A DNA stretch of 64,000 nt from Vibrionaceae bacterium (GCA_018222805.1 JAAEZQ010000014.1:34857-98856), one strand, 5' to 3'; counted from the stretch's first letter, positions 8,689 to 18,277 are shown. Program-made: numbers and translations. Notes: generated from the letters alone by a model not told the origin.

Positions 8689-10428
8689 ATGATAGAAATT
8701 CAACGACGTCCCGAACCGGATCTTTCCCTGCTACCGGATTCCATTCCTCCCATCTTAAAGCGCATTTATATCAATCGTGGCATCACGGATCAGGCACAGC
8801 TGGAAACCTCTGCGCGTGGTTTACACTCATACCAAAAGCTGGGCGGTATTGACGAGGCGGTCGCGCTGTTGTTCCAGGCTATTAATGAACAAAAGCGCAT
8901 TATCGTCGTCGGGGATTTTGACGCCGATGGCGCGACCAGTTCTGCGTTGTCAGTGCTGGCGCTGCGAATGCTAGGTAGTTCAAATGTGGATTACTTAGTG
9001 CCAAACCGTTTTGAAGACGGGTACGGTTTGAGCCCGGAAGTGGTTGATCAAGCCTTAGAGCTTGGCGCTGAGATGATCATGACCGTGGACAACGGAGTCT
9101 CATCGATTGAAGGTGTTCGCTATGCTAAAGAAAATGGCCTTACGGTACTAGTGACCGACCACCACTTGCCAGGACAAGTACTTCCAGATGTGGATGCCAT
9201 GGTCAATCCAAACCTGGAAAGCTGCGCGTTTCCGTCCAAAGCTTTGGCGGGGGTTGGTGTTGCGTTCTATTTGATGATGGCACTATGCGTGCACATGCGA
9301 AAGTTGAACTGGTTTGCTCAGCAAGGGATGCAAGAGCCAAAATTAATGGAGCTGATTGACCTTGTTGCATTAGGCACCGTTGCTGACGTGGTGCCGCTGG
9401 ACGAAAACAACCGCATTTTGGTCCATCAAGGTCTGCAACGCATTCGTGCTGGTAAAGCACGCCCCGGCATTCAGGCTCTGATTGAAGTGGCTAAACGTGA
9501 TGCCCGCCGTCTGGTTGCGTCTGATTTTGGATTTGCTCTTGGCCCGCGTATTAACGCTGCAGGTCGTTTGGATGACATGTCTTTCGGGGTTGAGCTACTG
9601 ATGTGTAATAACATCCATGCTGCACGCCGAATGGCCAGTGAACTTGATGGCCTGAACCAAACCCGAAAAGAGATCGAGGAAGGAATGAAGCAGGAGGCTA
9701 TGGCCTTTTGTGAGCGTCTGCAATTTGGTGAGAACAGTGAGTTACCTTATGGCTTAGCTCTGTTTCAGCGCGACTGGCATCAGGGGGTGATTGGTATTCT
9801 GGCTTCACGCATTAAAGAGAAGTTTCATCGTCCTGTTATCGCGTTTGCGGATGGTGGCGAAGGGACGATAAAAGGCTCTTGCCGTTCTATTCCGGGGCTG
9901 CACATGCGTGATGCGCTCGATTTTATCGATACGCAAAATCCTGGATTGATCATTAAGTTTGGCGGTCATGCGATGGCGGCAGGCTTAACCATCAAAGAGC
10001 AGGATTTTGAGCGTTTTAGCCGTTTATTTGATCAAGTGGTGAAGAAAGAACTCGATGACGCTGCGTTAAAAGGAGTGATCCTTTCTGACGGCGAACTTAA
10101 GCCTGAAGAGTTTTCCATGCATGTAGCTGAGTTGCTGCGTGCTGGTGGCCCGTTTGGACAGGCATTTCCTGAACCGGTTTTTGATGGTGAGTTTAAGGTT
10201 TTACATCAAAAGCTGGTGGGAGAAAAGCACCTGAAAATGATGTTGGAGCCGCTTTACAAAGGTCATCCAACCAACGTAATGATTGATGGTATTGCGTTCA
10301 ATGTGGATTTGCGTCGCTGGCCTGATGCATCTGTTAAAACGGTGCGTTTAGCATATAAGTTGGATGTTAACGAATTCCGAGGCAATCAATCTCTGCAACT
10401 TATGATTGATCACATTGAAGCTAAGTAG
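8689..10428 (+). CDS. recJ: Single-stranded-DNA-specific exonuclease RecJ
   Basis: A 579-residue 5'-3' ssDNA exonuclease of the DHH superfamily used in recombination, mismatch repair and base excision repair. Metal-binding motifs are visible: DFDADGATS near residues 80-88, the VTDHHLPG motif near 155-162, and the DHHA1 part with KFGGHAMAAGLT near 425-436. Length matches E. coli RecJ (577). The ATG has only a weak ribosome binding site and lies just after a terminator-like hairpin, which suggests low expression. It is followed by prfB. Confidence 0.95.
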   Translation: MIEIQRRPEPDLSLLPDSIPPILKRIYINRGITDQAQLETSARGLHSYQKLGGIDEAVALLFQAINEQKRIIVVGDFDADGATSSALSVLALRMLGSSNVDYLVPNRFEDGYGLSPEVVDQALELGAEMIMTVDNGVSSIEGVRYAKENGLTVLVTDHHLPGQVLPDVDAMVNPNLESCAFPSKALAGVGVAFYLMMALCVHMRKLNWFAQQGMQEPKLMELIDLVALGTVADVVPLDENNRILVHQGLQRIRAGKARPGIQALIEVAKRDARRLVASDFGFALGPRINAAGRLDDMSFGVELLMCNNIHAARRMASELDGLNQTRKEIEEGMKQEAMAFCERLQFGENSELPYGLALFQRDWHQGVIGILASRIKEKFHRPVIAFADGGEGTIKGSCRSIPGLHMRDALDFIDTQNPGLIIKFGGHAMAAGLTIKEQDFERFSRLFDQVVKKELDDAALKGVILSDGELKPEEFSMHVAELLRAGGPFGQAFPEPVFDGEFKVLHQKLVGEKHLKMMLEPLYKGHPTNVMIDGIAFNVDLRRWPDASVKTVRLAYKLDVNEFRGNQSLQLMIDHIEAK

Positions 10429-10452
10429 TGCCTAAGCTTTTCTTTGATATTG

Positions 10453-10484
10453 AGTACGGTCTCCTTTAAGTACGAGGCCGTACT
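10453..10484 (+). terminator. Hairpin between recJ and prfB
   Basis: An 11-bp stem with one G-T pair (10453-10463 with 10474-10484) starts 25 bases after the recJ stop. There is no clear T tract, so it may be a transcript-end stabiliser rather than a classic terminator. Confidence 0.45.
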
Positions 10485-10588
10485 TAACTTGTCGTAATCT
10501 GACTTTCCATTCGAAATTTTCCTGTATCTCCGTCACATTTTTCAGTAGAATTCCTCGGTTAAATTCTATTCTAAAATGTTGAGTAAAC

Positions 10589-11687
10589 ATGTTTGAAATC
10601 AATCCAATTAAAAACCGTCTACAGGACGTGTCTGAGCGCACAAATGTCCTGAGGGGGTATCTTTGACTATGACGCTAAGAAAGAGCGTCTAGAAGAAGTA
10701 AACGCAGAACTAGAACAACCTGATGTATGGAACGAACCAGAACGTGCACAAGCACTGGGTAAAGAGCGTGCATCATTAGAAGCGGTCGTTGAAACTATTG
10801 ATCAATTAGAGCAAGGTGTAGAAGATGTTGAAGGTCTTCTGGAGCTGGCTGTTGAAGAAGAAGATCAAGAAACGTTTGACGAAATTGAACCAGAGCTTGC
10901 TGAGCTAGAAGAGAAGCTAGAGCAGCTTGAGTTTCGTCGTATGTTCGCTGGCGACCACGACAGCTCTGATTGCTACATCGACTTGCAAGCAGGCTCGGGC
11001 GGTACAGAAGCTCAAGACTGGACCAACATGATGCTACGTATGTACTTACGTTGGGCTGAAGCAAAAGGCTTTAAAGCGGAAGTAATCGAAGTATCAGAAG
11101 GCGAAGTTGCGGGTCTGAAATCCGCAACTGTTCGTATTTCTGGTGAGTACGCATACGGCTGGCTACGTACAGAAACGGGCGTTCACCGTTTAGTTCGTAA
11201 ATCGCCATTTGATTCAGGTGGCCGTCGCCATACCTCATTTGCGTCTGCGTTTGTTTACCCAGAGATTGATGACAACATCGACATCGACATTAACCCGTCC
11301 GATCTGCGCATTGACGTTTATCGAGCGTCTGGTGCGGGTGGTCAGCACGTTAACACCACGGAGTCTGCGGTACGTATTACCCACGTTCCAACCAATACTG
11401 TGGTTCAGTGTCAGAATGATCGTTCTCAGCACAAGAACAAAGACCAAGCGATGAAGCAGCTTCGTGCAAAACTGTTTGAACTTGAGATTCAAAAACAGAA
11501 TGCAGAGAAGCAAGCGAATGAAGATGCAAAATCTGACATCGGTTGGGGCAGCCAGATCCGTTCATACGTACTGGATGACTCTCGTATCAAAGATTTACGT
11601 ACTGGGGTTGAAAACCGTAACACTCAAGCGGTTCTTGACGGCGACCTAGACAAATTTATTGAAGCTAGCCTGAAATCAGGCCTTTAA
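10589..11687 (+). CDS. prfB: Peptide chain release factor 2 (programmed +1 frameshift)
   Basis: RF2 recognises UAA and UGA stop codons. The gene is read in two frames: codons 1-25 (10589-10663) end at an in-frame TGA at 10664-10666, and translation resumes after a +1 shift at 10665, giving 365 residues in total, the same as E. coli RF2. The shift site is classic: an internal SD-like AGGGGG at 10652-10657, then TAT CTT TGA C. The +1 frame carries the stop-codon recognition SPF tripeptide (RKSPFDSGG) and the catalytic GGQ ([12 protein letters not shown]). A plain ORF call would start falsely at 10941. It is followed closely by lysS. Confidence 0.97.
10652..10667 (+). promoter_or_regulatory. prfB autoregulatory frameshift site
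   Basis: SD-like AGGGGG, a CTT slippery codon, TGA stop and following C. When RF2 is scarce, the ribosome pauses at TGA and slips +1, restoring RF2 synthesis. The mechanism is established in E. coli; the site here is the same at every key position. Confidence 0.96.
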
Positions 11688-11729
11688 GCTTTTCACCGAC
11701 ACTCAAAGCGAAACAGGATACATCGAAAA

Positions 11730-13247
11730 ATGACTGATGCTGTTCAAAACGACAATGTACAAGAAGAAAACAAGCTGATTGCTGAACGCCGCGCGAAACT
11801 GGACGAGATCCGTAAGAGCTGCAAAGCAAACGGCCACCCAAACGACTTCCGTCGTGACGCACTAGCGGGCGACCTTCAAAAAGAGTTCGGTGAGAAGACG
11901 AAGGAAGAGCTAGAAGAGCTTAACCACGTAGTTGCGATTGCTGGTCGTATCATGGCGAAACGTGGTCCGTTCCTAGTAATCCAAGAGACTTCTGGCCGCA
12001 TTCAAGCTTACGCTGCGAAAGATGTACAGAAAGAGCTAAAAGAGAAGTATCAAGGTCTGGATATCGGTGACATCATCGGTGTGAAAGGTGCACTGCACAA
12101 GTCTGGTAAAGGCGACCTATACGTCAACATGGAAGAGTACGAGCTACTAACTAAAGCGCTACGTCCTCTACCAGAAAAATTCCACGGTCTGACTGACCAG
12201 GAAATGCGTTACCGTCAGCGTTACGTTGACCTGATTGTAAATGAAGACTCGCGTCAGGCATTCATCGTTCGCTCTAAGTTGGTTTCTGCGATTCGTAACT
12301 TCATGAGCTCAAAAGGCTACCTAGAAGTTGAAACGCCGATGATGCACGTGATCCCTGGTGGTGCGACCGCGCGTCCATTTATCACTCACCACAACGCGTT
12401 AGACATCGATATGTACCTACGTGTTGCTCCAGAGCTTTACCTGAAGCGTCTGGTTGTGGGTGGTTTTGACCGTGTATTTGAGATCAACCGTAACTTCCGT
12501 AACGAAGGTTTGTCTCCTCGCCATAACCCAGAGTTCACCATGATGGAGTTCTACCAAGCTTACGCTGATTACAAAGATCTAATGGATCTGACTGAAGAAA
12601 TGCTAAGCACTGTGGCGATGGAAGTTCTAGGATCTACATCAATGCCTTATGGTGAAGAGACGGTTGAATTCGGCGGTACTTACGCACGAATGAGTATGTT
12701 TGAAGCGATCAAACACTACAACCCTGAGCACGCAGAAATCCAAGCGCTAACGGAAGCGGATCTACAAGACCGTGAGAAGATGGTTGCGATTGCGAAATCA
12801 GTACACGTTGAAGTAGAACCATTCTGGACATGTGGTCAGTTATTAGAAGAGATCTTCGGTGAAACCGCTGAGCCTCAACTGATTCAACCAACATTCATCA
12901 CTGGCTACCCAGCGGACATCTCTCCACTGGCTCGTCGTAGCGATGACAACCCATTCTTCACTGACCGTTTTGAGTTCTTTATCGGTGGTCGTGAAGTTGC
13001 GAACGGTTTCTCTGAGCTTAACGATGCTGAAGATCAAGACGCACGCTTTAAAGCGCAAGTTGACGCGAAAGACGCGGGCGATGATGAAGCGATGTACTAC
13101 GATGCAGACTATATCACTGCACTTGAGCACGGCCTTCCGCCAACAGCGGGTCAAGGTATCGGTATTGACCGTCTGGCAATGCTGTTTACTAACACGCACA
13201 CCATTCGTGACGTGATTCTGTTCCCAGCGATGCGTCCACAAGCGTAA
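11730..13247 (+). CDS. lysS: Lysyl-tRNA synthetase (class II)
   Basis: A 505-residue class II aminoacyl-tRNA synthetase that charges tRNA-Lys. The N-terminal OB-fold anticodon-binding domain covers about residues 60-160. The catalytic core follows: motif 2 [21 protein letters not shown] near 252-272 and motif 3 [10 protein letters not shown] near 473-482. Length is the same as E. coli LysS (505). It lies 42 bases after prfB, the conserved prfB-lysS pair, and ends at a strong terminator. Confidence 0.97.
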   Translation: MTDAVQNDNVQEENKLIAERRAKLDEIRKSCKANGHPNDFRRDALAGDLQKEFGEKTKEELEELNHVVAIAGRIMAKRGPFLVIQETSGRIQAYAAKDVQKELKEKYQGLDIGDIIGVKGALHKSGKGDLYVNMEEYELLTKALRPLPEKFHGLTDQEMRYRQRYVDLIVNEDSRQAFIVRSKLVSAIRNFMSSKGYLEVETPMMHVIPGGATARPFITHHNALDIDMYLRVAPELYLKRLVVGGFDRVFEINRNFRNEGLSPRHNPEFTMMEFYQAYADYKDLMDLTEEMLSTVAMEVLGSTSMPYGEETVEFGGTYARMSMFEAIKHYNPEHAEIQALTEADLQDREKMVAIAKSVHVEVEPFWTCGQLLEEIFGETAEPQLIQPTFITGYPADISPLARRSDDNPFFTDRFEFFIGGREVANGFSELNDAEDQDARFKAQVDAKDAGDDEAMYYDADYITALEHGLPPTAGQGIGIDRLAMLFTNTHTIRDVILFPAMRPQA

Positions 13248-13261
13248 TCGAGTGAAGTACG

Positions 13262-13293
13262 AAAAAAAACCACCTTCGGGTGGTTTTTTTTTG
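13262..13293 (+). terminator. lysS terminator
   Basis: An accaccttcgggtggt-type stem with a ttcg tetraloop is followed by nine T. Confidence 0.92.
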
Positions 13294-13491
13294 TCATTTA
13301 TTTAAACAAATTCAAACAATTGCACAATATCCCTTATAGGATATGCAAATAAGTATTCGCCAAAATTCAATCTACTGCATAGTCTTAATATTGAGACAGA
13401 CTTGGACTATCGGAGTCTCGATAATGTTACCCGTTCGCAAAGATGGGCTTTTGGCAAATATTTATCAACAATAAATAATAAGGGTTAGAGA

Positions 13492-14826
13492 ATGGCTGGG
13501 CAGTTTAAGATGGATTCCATTCCGGGGTCACTTGTCGTCGTAGGTGGCACGTATGAGCCTTGGTTGTCAGTGTTGGAGCAAGTTGGCTGGAAGTGTCACC
13601 AGGTGGCTGATTTACGTAAAGCTAATGCGTTGTTGGAAGATATTGGTCCATGTATTGGTATCGTCGACCTCAGTAATGATGAGTTCAGTTTAAACGGTTT
13701 GGCTAATTTGGTGAGTTCTCATAAACACGTACGTTGGCTCGCGTTCATTAGAGAGTCGCAGTTGGGTACAGACACTATCTGCCAGTTTATTGTTAACTTT
13801 TGTATCGACTTCTTCACTGCACCAATCCCAGACGCGCAACTATTAAATACCATCGGTCACCAACTTGGTATGCTTAAATTAGAAAAGAAAGTTTGGCCAA
13901 GCTTCGGTAACAGTCTGGACATGGGACTACTGGGTGAATCTATTCCGATGAAACGTCTACGTGATCAAGTGAAGCGTATCGGTCCAACCGACGTCAGTAT
14001 TCTTATTTCTGGAGAAAGCGGTACGGGAAAAGAAGCGGTTGCCCGAGCGATTCATAAGGTATCTTCCCGTTCTCACAAACCGTTTATGTCGATTAATTGT
14101 CGAGCTTTGAATGAGCAGAGATTCCAAGCTGAGGTGTTTGGTGTGGCCGCGAACAGCGATATGGGGCCAAGTTTACTGGAGCAGGCTGATGGTGGTACCG
14201 TTTTGTTTAATGATGTACTTACCATTTCTAAACAACAGCAAATGAATTTACTGAGGTTTTTGCAAGAAGGTACAGTTGAAACCTCTAATGGTGTGAAAAG
14301 TGTCAATGTGCGTATTCTTGCGGCGAATTCATCCGATGTAGAAAAAGCGCTGATCAATGGCGATTTCAACGAAGAGCTTTATCACTACATTAACGTGTTA
14401 CGTATTAGTGTTCCTAGCCTGAAAGAGCGTGCCAGTGACATTGCGTTACTGGCTCGCTATTACTTGCAAGAGTTTTCAAAAGAGTACAATTCACAAGCGA
14501 AAAGCTTCTCGGAAGATGCATTGAAAGCACTGACGCGTTACTTCTGGCCGGGCAACGTGCGCGAGCTGATGAATCAAGTTAAACGTGCAGTATTACTGTC
14601 AGATAGCGTAGTGATTGACGAGCACCATTTAGATCTGCCTCAACGCAATGACGCCAAGCGTAGTTTGAAGTCTATTCGCGAAAAGAGTGAACGTGATGCA
14701 TTGCTTGTGGTATTGGAGTCGCACTCCGGCCAAGTTTCGAATGCAGCTAAAGAGCTGGGGGTTTCGCGCGCAACGATGTACCGTCTTCTGAACAAACATA
14801 ATTTAATTTCGGACCAAACTATCTAG
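13492..14826 (+). CDS. vpsR: VpsR-type regulator of exopolysaccharide and biofilm
   Basis: A 444-residue bacterial enhancer-binding-protein homologue, the same length as V. cholerae VpsR, the c-di-GMP-binding activator of Vibrio polysaccharide genes. The N-terminal receiver-like domain has its conserved Asp at position 59 (GIVDLS). The AAA+ domain has Walker A GESGTGKE near residues 168-175, but the GAFTGA sigma-54 loop is missing: only a short stretch separates VFG from LEQADGG. Walker B is degenerate (GGTVLFNDV). The C-terminal Fis-type helix-turn-helix is at about 410-440. It directly follows lysS, as in V. cholerae. The start ATG at 13492 has AGGG upstream. Confidence 0.95.
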   Translation: MAGQFKMDSIPGSLVVVGGTYEPWLSVLEQVGWKCHQVADLRKANALLEDIGPCIGIVDLSNDEFSLNGLANLVSSHKHVRWLAFIRESQLGTDTICQFIVNFCIDFFTAPIPDAQLLNTIGHQLGMLKLEKKVWPSFGNSLDMGLLGESIPMKRLRDQVKRIGPTDVSILISGESGTGKEAVARAIHKVSSRSHKPFMSINCRALNEQRFQAEVFGVAANSDMGPSLLEQADGGTVLFNDVLTISKQQQMNLLRFLQEGTVETSNGVKSVNVRILAANSSDVEKALINGDFNEELYHYINVLRISVPSLKERASDIALLARYYLQEFSKEYNSQAKSFSEDALKALTRYFWPGNVRELMNQVKRAVLLSDSVVIDEHHLDLPQRNDAKRSLKSIREKSERDALLVVLESHSGQVSNAAKELGVSRATMYRLLNKHNLISDQTI

Positions 14827-14865
14827 GCCGATACGTATTAATTAGTTGTTGATGGATTGAATAAT

Positions 14866-14892
14866 AAGAGCGGCCTAATGGTCGCTTTTGTT
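14866..14892 (+). terminator. Probable vpsR terminator
   Basis: A 7-bp stem agcggcc/ggtcgct (one G-T pair) with loop taat, then a T-rich tail. It lies about 40 bases after the vpsR stop. Confidence 0.65.
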
Positions 14893-15114
14893 ATTTCTGT
14901 ATTTACGATTTATAAAATTCGAAGATTTATATATTCCTTAGATGAATATGTTATTCAAAAAAGCATATGCAACTTGATTTTAGGTTATTGATTTGTTTTT
15001 TGTCGAGACGAAAAAAATTGTTTGATAAATAAACATTGCAGCTTACAATTTAACCGTAACTCAAAGAGTTATATCACTTTATAAACGGATTAATTTTTAG
15101 CTAGGAGGCGCAAG

Positions 15115-15225
15115 ATGAAACATTACGTTGATAACACCATGACTTGCGCTGACCGTATTTCTATCGCACCGACACCTCTAAAATCGGCAGATATCAATAC
15201 CACTGGCTCACTAGATAAAAATTAA
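15115..15225 (+). CDS. Small protein of 36 residues, unknown
   Basis: A 36-codon reading frame with a very strong ribosome binding site, AGGAGG at 15103-15108, spaced six bases from the ATG. The product is hydrophilic, contains one Cys at residue 11, and has no signal sequence or membrane segment. I do not recognise a family. Its good SD, and the next small gene following 124 bases later, suggest it is really translated, either as a small protein or as a leader. It is preceded by an AT-rich region with no obvious vpsR-independent promoter that I can defend. Confidence 0.55.
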   Translation: MKHYVDNTMTCADRISIAPTPLKSADINTTGSLDKN

Positions 15226-15349
15226 CCCGTAACCTATCTTATTTTTTACTAGGCTGCGGAAAAATGGCGGCTTAGTACCACAGATAAAACTGTTTCTCTG
15301 CGCACTATTTTTCCCAGTCGAACTTTATCGATAATTGGAGAAAATTATT

Positions 15350-15601
15350 ATGCGTCACTCTATCTACTTGAAACTTGCAACTCTACTTTTAAAAGCAGAC
15401 CTAAAACGTGAAGAAAAAGAATGGCAACGGAATATTCGCCGTTCTGCTCATGATATTCCATGGACAAATCCTCACCTGTTAAAAGATATTGGTTTGGATC
15501 TCGAAGGCCGTTCAACACGTGTTAGTGTTCCAGATACCGTGATGGTTGAGCGTAGAGTTCGTCATCTTCGTCGTGTTTTAACTGCGCGAATACCGACGTA
15601 A
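15350..15601 (+). CDS. Small DUF1127-type protein
   Basis: An 83-residue basic protein. A TTG 15 bases upstream could extend it, but GGAG at 15337-15340 fits the ATG at 15350. Its centre, NPHLLKDIGLDLEGR, matches the DUF1127 signature (L-KDIGL), a domain in small arginine-rich proteins; some alphaproteobacterial members bind RNA and affect phosphate or carbon metabolism. About a fifth of residues are Arg or Lys, consistent with nucleic-acid contact. Function here is unknown. It is followed by a long imperfect hairpin and then a strong bidirectional terminator. Confidence 0.75.
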   Translation: MRHSIYLKLATLLLKADLKREEKEWQRNIRRSAHDIPWTNPHLLKDIGLDLEGRSTRVSVPDTVMVERRVRHLRRVLTARIPT

Positions 15602-15603
15602 TC

Positions 15604-15664
15604 TATAGCGTGTTGGGCTTCGTCTGTTTACTTGACATATAAGAGGCAAGTTCAGCACGCTATA
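15604..15664 (+). other. Long nested hairpin downstream of the DUF1127 gene
   Basis: Arms 15604-15615 and 15653-15664 form a 12-bp stem with a single G-T pair, enclosing a shorter inner stem (acttg/caagt, about 15630-15652). It begins three bases after the stop codon, and a separate terminator follows at 15702. It could be a 3'-UTR RNA structure or a processed small RNA. Confidence 0.5.
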
Positions 15665-15701
15665 AATCCAGAACTCTGACAGAGTATATTCAAATAGTGC
15701 T

Positions 15702-15737
15702 AAATAGGCTGACCTTGATGGTCAGCCTATTTACTTT
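15702..15737. terminator. Bidirectional terminator between the DUF1127 gene and tas
   Basis: A perfect 13-bp stem (15702-15714 with 15720-15732) with a 5-base loop. The right end runs into a T-rich tract and into the tas stop codon on the other strand. Confidence 0.9.
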
Positions 15738-16771
15738 TACGGGCAAGGGTTTGAATAGATTGTGCCGATCGCCTGAATCTCAGTTAACAGCTCTTCACTG
15801 AGTTGGAGATCAATACTATCGATATTTGCTTTTAACTGATCAAGGTTAGTGGCACCAATGATATTTGAAGCGACAAAAGGACGCTGATTCACGAATGCCA
15901 GTGCCATTTGTGCAGGATCTAAACCGTGTTCTCTAGCCAGATTGACATAAGCTTCGGTTGCTTTAACGCCTTGAGGTGTAAAGTAACGAGCAAAGCGCTC
16001 CCATTTAGTGCAGCGAGCGCCTTCAGGTTTCGCTCCATTGAGGTATTTACCCGTTAAGCAACCAAATGCCAATGGCGAGTAGGCCAATAACTGCACGCCT
16101 TCGTAGTGGCTAATCTCAGACAAGCCTACTTCAAAGCTGCGGTTGAGCAAGTTATAAGGGTTTTGGATAGAAACGATACGCGGTAAGTCATGCTTTTCTG
16201 CCAAGCGCAGCAGTGACATAACGCCCCACGGGGTTTCATTTGATACACCGACATAACGAATTTTACCTGCCTTAACCAGCTCGGTTAGGGCTTCCAGAGT
16301 CTCGATTAACGTAACTTCTTCTTGTTGATCTGGGTATGGGTAATTGAGTTGACCAAAGCAGTTGGTTTCACGTTGGGGCCAATGCAGTTGGTATAGGTCG
16401 ACGTAATCTGTTTGTAGTCTTTCAAGACTTGAATCAATCGCATCGTGAATGTTGCGACGATTTAGACTCATATTTTCGCGAATATAAGGAACGCTGCGCG
16501 GCCCAGCTACTTTTGTTGCTAGAACGACTTTTTCTCGTTTGCCTGATTTGGCTAGCCAGTTTCCGATGTATTGTTCCGTCAGACCTTGGGAATCTGCATT
16601 TGGCGGTACCGGGTACATTTCAGCGGTATCGATGAAATTCACCCCATGGTCCAGGGCTAAATCGAGCTGTTCAAACGCTTCTTTTTCTGTATTTTGTTCA
16701 CCGAATGTCATGGTGCCGAGGCAGATCTTACTTATCTCGAGCGACGAGTGCGGTAGTTTGGTGTATTGCAT
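15737..16771 (-). CDS. tas: Tas-type aldo/keto reductase
   Basis: A 344-residue NADP(H)-dependent aldo/keto reductase closely resembling E. coli Tas (346 residues), shown there to suppress tyrosine auxotrophy but of unsettled natural substrate. AKR features: GLTEQYIGNWL, Asp/Tyr of the catalytic tetrad in FIDTAEMYP (about residues 46-54), Lys in ATKVAGP (about 85-91), His in QLHWPQRETNCFG (about 133-145), and NLLNRSFEVGL near 215. The position near mutH is shared with E. coli. The start ATG at 16771 is the only good choice. Confidence 0.92.
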   Translation of the reverse strand: MQYTKLPHSSLEISKICLGTMTFGEQNTEKEAFEQLDLALDHGVNFIDTAEMYPVPPNADSQGLTEQYIGNWLAKSGKREKVVLATKVAGPRSVPYIRENMSLNRRNIHDAIDSSLERLQTDYVDLYQLHWPQRETNCFGQLNYPYPDQQEEVTLIETLEALTELVKAGKIRYVGVSNETPWGVMSLLRLAEKHDLPRIVSIQNPYNLLNRSFEVGLSEISHYEGVQLLAYSPLAFGCLTGKYLNGAKPEGARCTKWERFARYFTPQGVKATEAYVNLAREHGLDPAQMALAFVNQRPFVASNIIGATNLDQLKANIDSIDLQLSEELLTEIQAIGTIYSNPCP

Positions 16772-16923
16772 TTCACTTCCTTGAGAGTCACCGACTTATT
16801 GTGTATCCCAATATAGGGGATTTTTAGCCTCTCTCGCAAATGATTTGCGTTTAATGATATAGATGACTCGAAAGCTCTTCATACCGTAACTACACTTAGA
16901 ACAAGTGGTAAAGGAGGTGAGTC

Positions 16924-17235
16924 ATGCAGAAGCATCAATTGGACATGTGGTTACATGGTCACCACAAAGACAGCTATAAAATGCCAAAGGTTTTTGTGAT
17001 AGGTTGTTCTGATGTCTCTGACTATTTGCTAGCAGTGGAATACAAACACCAACTTGAGCCGATTAAAGACGGTGAAGATCCTATCCATTTTGGATCACTA
17101 GAATTGGTGAAAGAAGAGCTGCTCAGGTTGGGGTTCAAAAAAGCTTACTTGAGGCTACACAATGCATACGATGAGTGCGGCAGCAATGGTGTGGCCTCAT
17201 ATTGTGATATTGAATTATCGCTAATCACGCACTAA
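16924..17235 (+). CDS. Small conserved hypothetical protein (possibly DUF6482)
   Basis: A 103-residue acidic, soluble protein with no signal peptide. The ribosome binding site is excellent, AAGGAGGT at 16912-16919. The sequence has two parts: an N-terminal MxGH-rich segment and a C-terminal helical and strand segment with ELVKEELLRLG. I believe it belongs to the uncharacterised family DUF6482 found in vibrios, but this is from memory and unverified. It lies convergent to mutH with only 17 bases between the stop codons. Confidence 0.7.
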   Translation: MQKHQLDMWLHGHHKDSYKMPKVFVIGCSDVSDYLLAVEYKHQLEPIKDGEDPIHFGSLELVKEELLRLGFKKAYLRLHNAYDECGSNGVASYCDIELSLITH

Positions 17236-17252
17236 GTCGTACAGAGAACCTA

Positions 17253-17933
17253 TCACTCGGATTGTGTATTGATGTAATGCTTTAACAGAATCTGCTCGGT
17301 AAACTGTGTTCTGAGATAAAAACCTCGGGGCAGGGTTTTTATTGGCTTACCGTGTGAACTGTAAGCTTCTGTTTGTGCTCTAGCATTGGCTGCTTTTGGT
17401 CGTAAATGAAGTGCTTCCCCGTGTCTGGCGGAAATTTGATCAAACTGACCCAGTACGATCATTTCCATTAACTCTTCCCAATCGTTACGTAAAATACGTT
17501 CTTCTTCTTCGTCGGGCGACCAAATTAAAGGGCTGCCCACTCGACGCTCCGCTAGGGGGATTTCTCGCTCACCTTCAACGGGTACCCAAAGTACACGAGA
17601 GAGTTTGTTTCGTACGTGGCTTGTTTCCCACGTAAGGCCTTGCACACCCGTCAAGGGGGCAACACAGACGAAAGTAGTTTCTAACGGTCTACCTGAATAA
17701 CCAATCGGAATGCTTTTTAATTCGATCCCTAATTTGGAAAAGTCTTGTTGGGGTTTACTTCCTGCAGGAGCACCTAAATGCCATTCAAGTAGCTGACCCA
17801 CCCAGCCTTTGTCTCTCTTTAAATTTTCAGGAACGATCATATCGGCTTCTTCCGCGAGTTCCGCAAAGCTTAGGCCGGCAATATCGTGAGCGCGCTCCAT
17901 GAGCTCCGCTTCTGTTTGTGGTTCTGGTTTCAT
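17253..17933 (-). CDS. mutH: DNA mismatch repair endonuclease MutH
   Basis: A 226-residue endonuclease (E. coli 229) that nicks the unmethylated strand at hemimethylated GATC sites after activation by MutL. The catalytic Asp, Glu and Lys lie in [14 protein letters not shown] at about residues 63-76, the PD-ExK arrangement, preceded by the [14 protein letters not shown] segment. Presence of MutH implies Dam methylation in this organism. It is divergent from rppH across a 0.6-kb region with DnaA boxes. Confidence 0.96.
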   Translation of the reverse strand: MKPEPQTEAELMERAHDIAGLSFAELAEEADMIVPENLKRDKGWVGQLLEWHLGAPAGSKPQQDFSKLGIELKSIPIGYSGRPLETTFVCVAPLTGVQGLTWETSHVRNKLSRVLWVPVEGEREIPLAERRVGSPLIWSPDEEEERILRNDWEELMEMIVLGQFDQISARHGEALHLRPKAANARAQTEAYSSHGKPIKTLPRGFYLRTQFTEQILLKHYINTQSE

Positions 17934-18264
17934 ATTGGCTGGGAGGCTATTTCAAAATACCTAGTTTAACAAATTCCGGGAAAAATCACTGTTTAAGATT
18001 TCATCGAGGCGGATTGAGAATGATCAATTCATAGCTTATCCACAGGGAGTCCCTTGTTGGGTTGGATCTAAACCAAGGCTGGATGAATTAACAGGGGTTT
18101 TAAATGATTTTTAGGCTTGATTTTATGATGATGTCATGAAGTTATACTGGATAAGTGTGGATAAATTGCAGGTTGATGGATCTTTGACCGATCTGTTTTT
18201 GATGAAAAGATCATCAATAATTTTAAGATCAGTTAATCATTGTCTTTGCGATAAATTTATTTTT

Positions 18265-18277
18265 AATCAATACCTTA
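18265..18277 (+). promoter_or_regulatory. IHF consensus site
   Basis: AATCAATACCTTA fits WATCAANNNNTTR at every position, 84 bases left of the DnaA-box cluster. Confidence 0.6.

Noticed and set aside
10941..11687. prfB as a separate 248-residue protein
   Set aside because: It is only the downstream part of RF2; the true start is 10589 with a programmed frameshift.
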